DNA of 10,903 bases from Synergistaceae bacterium. GTDB taxonomy: Bacteria; Synergistota; Synergistia; Synergistales; Synergistaceae. Positions 6,575 through 10,903 of this stretch are shown here, piece by piece; positions within the stretch are counted from its first letter, which is position 1, and every line of letters starts with the position of its first letter. Location of the stretch: the NCBI GenBank assembly GCA_031283975.1, contig JAITAT010000172.1, forward strand, positions 1 to 10,903. Reading direction: 5' to 3'. Under the pieces are notes generated by a model. It had not been told where the DNA came from. It saw only the letters and a list, made by a program, of their open reading frames with translations, and searched no databases. The translations under genes and the position numbers were made by a program.

Positions 6575-8176
6575 TTATTTGCCGCGCTTCTCTGGAAACA
6601 CCTTTATGTCCCTCAAATAGAAGGAGTAACCCTGAAGGCCGATTTGAGGATTCATTTCGACGTATGAAGCCTGATAGACGATTCGCTCCGGGGTTTCCGT
6701 CAGAGGAATGAACGTGAACCGCTCCGCGCAGTATTCCTGAATCGCTTTGTAGGCTTCAGCCCGCTTTTCGGGGTCGACGATGGTTATCGCGGAGTCGATC
6801 ATGGCGTCCAGCGTCTTGTCGTTTACCCAGTTCATATTTTCCCACGTACCCGCCGTCTTGGAACGGAGCTGGGAGACGAACTGAGCGGCCGAGTCCGATG
6901 TGACGGGGGTTATCGAGATTATTGACATCATCGGAGATGAGTCGACTTTCGCGGAGTTGGCGACTATCGTCGACCATGGTAATTCGATAATGTTCACGGT
7001 AAGCCCTATCTGAGACGCGGCGGCTTGTATCATCAACGCTATCTTTTCCCTGTCCGCCGACTCGGAGTTCCATACAAGCTCGACGGGATGCCGCGCGATG
7101 GAATCGGCGTACTTCGACGCGGCGATCGCCGCCTTGGCTTTTTCCATATCCAGAGAGAGGGCGAACGTCTCTTCATATCCGAACGAGTTCGACGGGATTA
7201 TGCTCTTCTTTTGCTTCGAGTCGGGAAGAATTAGGGAGCAGAGCGTGGCGTAATCGACGAGATAACCTATCGCCTCCCGGATCTTGGGATCGTCGGCCGG
7301 CGCTTTCTGGTTGTTCATCCAGAGGTTCACCCCGCCGCCCGTGTAGTTGTGCGCGGTGGCGAGCGTCGGATCGGAATCGAGCATCGCCCGAATATTCTCG
7401 GTCGTCTGATAGTGGTCCGACGCCTCGAGTTCCCTGCGGCTCATCATGGTCTTGACGGTGACGGCCTCGTTTGAAGCGTAGAATATGAATTTCTCCGGCA
7501 CGTTCTCGCCGAAACCGGCCCAGTAATCCCTGAATATGCTTCCGCCGACCGATATGTTCGTTTTCACATCGTCCACATTATACGGCCCGGAGCCCGCGTC
7601 GCGCTCCAGCAGAAACGCCTTGCCGTAGTCGCCGAATTCCCCGTAATCGCCCTCTTTCGCGTAATTGGCTTCCAGCAGTTTTTTATCCACTATGAAAAAG
7701 CGGACGAGGGAGTTGAGAAGCGGGCCGTACGACGTCTTGCAGCGAAAGCGCACGGTGCGTTCGTCCAGAACCTCCACGGAATCCACATAAGCGTAGAAAA
7801 GATACGCGTAACCCTCGCCTATCGAGAGAAGCCTTTTCATCGAATAGGCCACGTCGTCCGCGGTCAGCGGGTTGCCGCTGTGAAATTTGATGCCGTCGCG
7901 AATCTTGAAATCCCACGTCAGACCGTCTTCCGAGATGGTCCAGCTCTCCGCCACCCACGGTTTGACGCCCCCGTCCCCGGTCGGAAACAAAAGGGGGTCG
8001 TAAAGATTGATGATTGACGCCCCGGAAGCGTAATCGGAACCTACGGCCGGATCCCACTTTGGCATCAGGGTGTTCGTCGTCCTGAATATCCTTCCGGCGT
8101 CCTCAGCCGCGAAAGCGCCAAACGCCGTACACATAAGCAACAGCACCGCGAAAAGACACCAACAAGCTTTCCTCAT
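6575..8176 (-). CDS. ABC transporter substrate-binding protein, family 5 (peptide-binding, DppA/OppA-like)
   Basis: This is a 533-residue exported receptor that captures substrate outside the membrane and delivers it to the permeases. Residues 1-23 form a Sec signal peptide: Arg2-Lys3, a hydrophobic core to about 18, and an AFA-A cleavage site after residue 23. Cys16 in 'LLMC' is not a good lipobox. The mature protein shows the SBP_bac_5 pattern: 'VKPWVAESWTISEDGLTWDF' (71-90), 'FHSGNPLTADDVAYSMKRLL' (98-117), 'GSGPYNV' (195-201), 'NLWMNNQKAP' with 'DPKIREAIGYLVD' (284-308), and the C-terminal region near 'AYKAIQEY' (475-482). The ATG at 8176 has GGAGG 9 nt upstream. An opening that continues upstream to 8419 lies inside the preceding gene and precedes the signal peptide, so I reject it. 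It lies 50 bp after the M29/NicX-like gene. Peptides are the commonest ligands of the family, but nickel, opines and sugars are also known, so the ligand is open. Confidence 0.95.
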   Translation of the reverse strand: MRKACWCLFAVLLLMCTAFGAFAAEDAGRIFRTTNTLMPKWDPAVGSDYASGASIINLYDPLLFPTGDGGVKPWVAESWTISEDGLTWDFKIRDGIKFHSGNPLTADDVAYSMKRLLSIGEGYAYLFYAYVDSVEVLDERTVRFRCKTSYGPLLNSLVRFFIVDKKLLEANYAKEGDYGEFGDYGKAFLLERDAGSGPYNVDDVKTNISVGGSIFRDYWAGFGENVPEKFIFYASNEAVTVKTMMSRRELEASDHYQTTENIRAMLDSDPTLATAHNYTGGGVNLWMNNQKAPADDPKIREAIGYLVDYATLCSLILPDSKQKKSIIPSNSFGYEETFALSLDMEKAKAAIAASKYADSIARHPVELVWNSESADREKIALMIQAAASQIGLTVNIIELPWSTIVANSAKVDSSPMMSIISITPVTSDSAAQFVSQLRSKTAGTWENMNWVNDKTLDAMIDSAITIVDPEKRAEAYKAIQEYCAERFTFIPLTETPERIVYQASYVEMNPQIGLQGYSFYLRDIKVFPEKRGK

Positions 8177-8226
8177 TGCAACATTCCTCCGTTCATTTGT
8201 GATTATCGTAAATATCAGGCTTTGGT

Positions 8227-9291
8227 TCAGTAACCCGCGACGCCGAGTTTTTTGCATATCTCTCTTACCTCGGGATGCACGTATACCCCGCCCTCCTCCA
8301 AAGGTTTCCCGTCGAGAACGATCGTCGGGCTCAGGACTATGCCGTCCGTGTGACCCGCGGCCGCCCATTCTTTGCCCATGATCGATTTTCCCTGGCTGCC
8401 TATGCCGAATTCGACGCATCCGAAAACGCGCTCGTCCTCGACAATGCGCCCGGTTATAGCGGTCACGCCGGGGTTGAAGCCGAGCGAGAAATGAGCGAGA
8501 CGGTACATGTTTTCAGGGTCGTTCAAACCCTCCAGCCACCGCTTGAACACTTCGGCGTCGCGGCCCCCCCTGATATTTTCCACCCGCCCGTCTTTCAGCG
8601 TCATAGCTACGGGCGACGACAATCCGCCCAGCTCGAGCGGCGGCCACAGGGCTCCGTCGAACACGAGTTCGCCGTTAATCGTCTCCTCTATCGGGTTCCA
8701 GGATATCTGACCGGCGAGCATGACGGGGTATCCTTTTTCAGTAGCCCTTTTGCCGGAAAGCCGCACTCTGCGGCCTCTGTTGTATCCTTTCAGGTCGGTG
8801 CCGGAAGGATTTCTGACTACGACTTCGTCGGCGTTCTGAACGATACGCTGAAGCGTTTCGCCCAGTTCGATCACAAGGCCGTAATCGATCGAGCTGATCG
8901 TCCGCACCATCATCATCGCGTCCATGCCGGTGAGACAGATATATCTGCACCCGGCGGCCAAAGCCGCGCGGAAACAGGGCGAGTGCATGACGTACGAATA
9001 CGCGAATTCCATCCAGACGTCCGCTTTCTCGACGGCGGCGGCTATGGGAGCGTACGGCTCCATACACGAGTTCGGCGCGGTGGGATAATAAATGGTGGTC
9101 GGTTTGCCGCCGATGGCAAAAACAGCGGTAGCCGCGCTTTCGACGACCCTGCGGTCCGTACACGAATCGGCCGTTATCACCACGTTTTCTCCGGGTTTTA
9201 CCAGCATCACGTCTCTTGCGAGAGCCAGGGCGCCCTTGCCGAGTTCGTAACTCATATACTCGTCTCTGGGCTCCATTCCGATCGAGAACAA
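8227..9291 (-). CDS. M29 aminopeptidase-like / NicX-like metalloprotein, first gene of the operon, TTG start
   Basis: This is a 354-residue soluble protein without signal peptide or membrane segments. Its N-terminal half ('GKGALALARDVMLVKPGENVVIT', 18-40, then 'AVFAIGGKPTTIYYP', 56-70) resembles the alpha/beta domain shared by M29 (AmpS-type) aminopeptidases and NicX-type 2,5-dihydroxypyridine dioxygenases. Likely metal ligands in the C-terminal half are His267 ('LAHFSLG'), Glu294 ('VEFGIG') and His314-Thr-Asp316 ('AAGHTDGIV'). Glu208 ('NGELVFDG') is another conserved-looking acid. The His-x-Asp motif occurs in both groups, so sequence alone does not decide between peptidase and iron dioxygenase chemistry. 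The operon context favours peptide or amide hydrolysis. The TTG at 9291 has GGAGGTGAT with 7 nt from GGAGG to the start. An in-frame ATG five codons later lacks such a site. It is the first gene after the operon promoter, with a leader of about 100 nt. Confidence 0.85.
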   Translation of the reverse strand: MFSIGMEPRDEYMSYELGKGALALARDVMLVKPGENVVITADSCTDRRVVESAATAVFAIGGKPTTIYYPTAPNSCMEPYAPIAAAVEKADVWMEFAYSYVMHSPCFRAALAAGCRYICLTGMDAMMMVRTISSIDYGLVIELGETLQRIVQNADEVVVRNPSGTDLKGYNRGRRVRLSGKRATEKGYPVMLAGQISWNPIEETINGELVFDGALWPPLELGGLSSPVAMTLKDGRVENIRGGRDAEVFKRWLEGLNDPENMYRLAHFSLGFNPGVTAITGRIVEDERVFGCVEFGIGSQGKSIMGKEWAAAGHTDGIVLSPTIVLDGKPLEEGGVYVHPEVREICKKLGVAGY

Positions 9292-9294
9292 AAT

Positions 9295-9303
9295 ATCACC
9301 TCC
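9295..9303 (-). promoter_or_regulatory. Near-consensus ribosome binding site fixing the TTG start of the M29/NicX-like gene
   Basis: GGAGGTGAT on the minus strand is a near-perfect complement of the 16S rRNA 3' end. It places the TTG at 9291 seven nt after GGAGG. Confidence 0.8.
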
Positions 9304-9332
9304 GAATTTTTTTGACGGTTCCTCGCGTAATT

Positions 9333-9345
9333 GTTAAAGTTTAAC
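9333..9345. repeat. Perfect inverted repeat GTTAAA-N-TTTAAC in the operon leader (operator candidate)
   Basis: Six-base arms flank a single central base. It lies 41 bp upstream of the operon's first start codon and about 50-60 nt downstream of the predicted transcription start. A dimeric regulator bound here could block elongation or initiation. Its AT-rich composition makes chance occurrence possible. Confidence 0.4.
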
Positions 9346-9354
9346 GAGCGCCGC

Positions 9355-9373
9355 TGAAATAATCATCATTTCA
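9355..9373. repeat. Inverted repeat TGAAAT-N7-ATTTCA in the operon leader (operator candidate)
   Basis: Perfect 6-base arms are separated by 7 bp (centre 9364), a spacing of about one and a half helical turns between arm centres. It lies 20-40 nt downstream of the predicted operon transcription start. Another ATTTCATTA-like element lies close by at about 9396-9404, within the promoter. The region is so AT-rich that some symmetry is expected. Confidence 0.4.
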
Positions 9374-9400
9374 ATGTAAGAAAAAAATCATTAATATTTC

Positions 9401-9429
9401 ATTATCGGACAAAGAAAATCTTATGTCAT
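9401..9429 (-). promoter_or_regulatory. Predicted promoter of the peptide transport/hydrolysis operon
   Basis: On the minus strand -35 ATGACA (9429-9424, 5 of 6 consensus) and -10 GATAAT (9406-9401, 5 of 6) are separated by exactly 17 nt. Transcription would start near 9394, giving a leader of about 100 nt before the TTG at 9291. The leader contains two inverted repeats. No comparably good promoter is seen in the operon's short internal gaps. Confidence 0.6.
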
Positions 9430-9474
9430 AAAAATTTTATCGCATACGGATATTAATTCATAAAATATTTGTAC

Positions 9475-9480
9475 TATAAT
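9475..9480 (+). promoter_or_regulatory. -10 box of the PucR-type regulator gene
   Basis: A perfect TATAAT lies on the plus strand, 52 bp upstream of the start codon. The best -35 at suitable spacing (around 9453-9458, TTAATT) is weak, so expression may be low or activator-assisted. Its predicted start near 9487 is about 90 bp from the divergent operon's start, so one protein bound between them could affect both. Confidence 0.5.
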
Positions 9481-9517
9481 GACAAGATAGAGAATTAAGT
9501 CGCTGCGCGGGATTTGA

Positions 9518-9524
9518 GGGGAGG
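9518..9524 (+). promoter_or_regulatory. Ribosome binding site deciding the PucR-type gene start
   Basis: GGGGAGG lies 8 nt before the TTG at 9533 but 14 nt before the in-frame ATG at 9539, so TTG is the better start. An in-frame stop at 9515-9517 rules out starts further upstream. Confidence 0.65.
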
Positions 9525-9532
9525 CTGCCTGC

Positions 9533-10903
9533 TTGTCGATGACGCTGAAGCAAATGCTCGAACGCGGACATTTTTCCGACTTCGTGATACACGCCGGCGG
9601 AAGCGGTGTTTCCACACGGCAGGTTCGCACCGTCTGCGTCGCCGACACCCTCGACGTCGAGGGGTGGCTGTTTGGCGGCGAATTCCTGCTGACTTCCGGT
9701 TATATTTTCAAAGACTGCCCCGAACGACTGCGCGATTTCATCGAAATGTCGGAACGGGGCGGCGCCGCGGGACTGGGCGTAAAGATCGGGCGGTTCGTCG
9801 AAAGGCTTCCGCAGGATGTGATTCGTACCGCGGAAAGGCTCAATTTCCCGCTGATCGGCATCCCTTTTCATTACGCGCATACTGACATCATCAAGACGAT
9901 TATAGAAGCGATAGCCGAGGAGCGCTGCTCCGAACTGAGGGCGCCGGACAGGGACGATCAAATATTTTTGAGCCGGCTCCTGGATTCGGATTCGCTGGAA
10001 GAAACGCTGACGCTCTTCAGCGAACGCATCGGGAGCGGAGCGATCTTCGCCGACACTTCGGCGGAGGAAGAACTGCGTATAGTCTCGGGCAGGGGAAAAT
10101 TTGAAGAAACGGCCCGCGCCCTTCCGCTCGGCGTTCTGATCGAAAAATACCCGCACGAGTTCATTAGAAGCCGCCCCTCCGAAAGCGAAACGGGGGAGAC
10201 GCGGACGATCGAAGGCTATCTTTTCACGGAACGGGAGATCTCGGACGCGAAAGACTCGGACGCGATGATGTACGCCAAAAAAGCGATAACGCGGTGTCTC
10301 CGCTGGGAGAACGAACGCCGCAGGCTCGCGCGGGGCGCCGTAAACCAGTTCGTCCTCGACGTATTGTACAAGCGCTTCAAGCATACTTCCGAGATTCAAA
10401 ACCGCGCCCGCGGCCTCGGATGGGATATGAACGGCAGGCATACGGTGGTGTTCGCGGGCGCGGCAAACGTGAAAAACTCTTTCGTGAGCGAAACCCTGAT
10501 ATCGATAATGAACGGAATCGAAGGCAAAAATGTGCCCTGCGCCGCGATGGAGGATGGTATGGCGTTCATCCTGAAAACCCCGGAGGACAGATGGGCAAGG
10601 ATTAAAAAAACGCTCGCGGAAAATTTTGCCCTGGTGAAAAGAAACGCGGCGGAACATTTCGGAATCGAACTGGATATCGGCGTGGGCGGCCAGGCCGGCA
10701 GTCTGCTGTCATGCGACAAGAGTTTCAGGGAGGCAAAACGAATCGTAACGATGGCCCGAGAAAAAATGAATCGAGAAATTCCTTATTTCTGGGAGGATAT
10801 GGGTTTTTACAAACTCCTCTCCGAGATCTACGACACACAGGAAGCGAGGGATTTCGAGGAGGAACATCTTGGCGAACTCATCAGCCTTGGGAAAAAATTC
10901 AAA
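9533..10903 (+). CDS. PucR family transcriptional regulator (PucR N-terminal domain plus CdaR GGDEF-like domain), C-terminus beyond the window
   Basis: The plus strand is open for 457 codons from the TTG to the right edge with no stop. Residues about 8-125 match the PucR N-terminal domain: 'VRTVCVADTLDVEGWLFGGE' (31-50), 'FLLTSGYIFKD' (51-61), 'GAAGLGVKIGRFVERLPQDV' (77-96) and 'AERLNFPLIGIPF' (100-112). The middle part (about 140-290) is variable. Residues about 300-415 resemble the degenerate GGDEF-like domain of CdaR/PucR proteins ('FGIELDIGVGGQAGSLLSC', 376-394, then 'SFREAKRIVTMA'). The block 'EDMGFYKLLSEIYDTQEARDF' (421-441) is the usual lead-in to the C-terminal HTH_30 DNA-binding domain, which must lie just past 10903. 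Relatives activate purine, sugar-acid or amino-acid catabolic genes in response to metabolites. Divergent orientation over a shared control region makes it the likely regulator of the transport operon. A minus-strand opening of 399 codons inside it is a GC-driven shadow. Confidence 0.92.
   Translation, partial: MSMTLKQMLERGHFSDFVIHAGGSGVSTRQVRTVCVADTLDVEGWLFGGEFLLTSGYIFKDCPERLRDFIEMSERGGAAGLGVKIGRFVERLPQDVIRTAERLNFPLIGIPFHYAHTDIIKTIIEAIAEERCSELRAPDRDDQIFLSRLLDSDSLEETLTLFSERIGSGAIFADTSAEEELRIVSGRGKFEETARALPLGVLIEKYPHEFIRSRPSESETGETRTIEGYLFTEREISDAKDSDAMMYAKKAITRCLRWENERRRLARGAVNQFVLDVLYKRFKHTSEIQNRARGLGWDMNGRHTVVFAGAANVKNSFVSETLISIMNGIEGKNVPCAAMEDGMAFILKTPEDRWARIKKTLAENFALVKRNAAEHFGIELDIGVGGQAGSLLSCDKSFREAKRIVTMAREKMNREIPYFWEDMGFYKLLSEIYDTQEARDFEEEHLGELISLGKKFK

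Larger units (their letters stand above)
9292..9532. promoter_or_regulatory. AT-rich divergent control region between operon and PucR-type gene
   Basis: This 241-bp non-coding stretch separates the two divergent units and is strongly AT-rich from about 9330 to 9490. It holds the operon promoter, the regulator's -10 box, two inverted repeats and the ribosome binding sites of both flanking genes. I see no tRNA, terminator or mobile-element end in it, and no riboswitch I recognise. Confidence 0.75.

Noticed and set aside
8120..8176. Possible lipoprotein signal in the binding protein (LLMC at residues 13-16)
   Set aside because: Position -1 to the cysteine is Met rather than Gly/Ala/Ser, and a good AFA-A type I cleavage site follows. 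It is more likely a secreted or periplasmic protein.
8177..8419. N-terminal extension of the binding protein
   Set aside because: It would place about 80 residues before a clear signal peptide and overlap the upstream gene. The ATG at 8176 has its own GGAGG.
9458..10657. Minus-strand opening of about 400 codons at the right end
   Set aside because: It is antisense to the PucR-type gene, whose plus-strand translation shows a clear PucR domain and a CdaR-like domain. The minus frame shows no family motif and would run through the control region.
1..10903. tRNA, rRNA, CRISPR arrays, insertion sequences, phage or defence genes
   Set aside because: I saw no clustered direct repeats, transposase or integrase motifs, tRNA-like cloverleaf or CCA ends on either strand. 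Genes fill nearly the whole window.

Overview
The window is a bacterial accessory-metabolism locus. It holds a seven-gene peptide (or peptide-like) import and hydrolysis operon on the minus strand. A PucR/CdaR-type regulator lies divergently upstream of it, and a GntR/FadR-type regulator with the start of an HD-domain gene lies downstream. Coding DNA is fairly GC-rich with strong GGAGG-type ribosome binding sites, while the main intergenic control region is very AT-rich. Three genes appear to start with TTG. The transporter/peptidase content, the PepV-like dipeptidase and the style of the control regions suggest a fermentative, amino-acid- or peptide-using bacterium. Synergistota or a related anaerobe is my best guess, from general impression only; nothing in the window fixes the taxonomy.

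Layout, in minus-strand transcription order from right to left: an M29-aminopeptidase/NicX-like metalloprotein (8227-9291), a secreted family-5 solute-binding protein (6575-8176), two permeases (5449-6474 and 4568-5428), two OppD/OppF-type ATPases (3570-4571 and 2602-3570) and an M20 PepV-like dipeptidase (1124-2605). Spacing is tight. The last three junctions overlap (ATGA, TGATG, ATGA), OppB to OppC is 20 bp, and a strong hairpin sits between the binding-protein and first permease genes. After a gap of about 130 bp, a GntR/FCD regulator (302-994) has its own recognisable promoter and is followed 23 bp later by an HD-domain gene that runs off the left edge (1-278). On the plus strand a PucR-family regulator (9533 to the right edge) is open-ended.

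The 241-bp divergent region (9292-9532) carries a good minus-strand promoter (ATGACA-17-GATAAT) for the operon, a TATAAT box for the regulator, and two inverted repeats in the operon's predicted 5' leader. The simplest model is that the PucR-type protein senses a substrate or product and controls the operon. The binding protein captures short peptides or related compounds, the BCDF complex imports them, and the PepV-like and M29/NicX-like enzymes break them down in the cytoplasm. The GntR gene may add a second input or serve a neighbouring unit.

Most of this is recognisable biology. The least ordinary points are the uncertain chemistry of the M29/NicX-like protein, the degenerate ABC signature (LGGGE) in one ATPase, matching four-cysteine motifs in both ATPases, and the pairing of a PucR-type regulator with a peptide operon.
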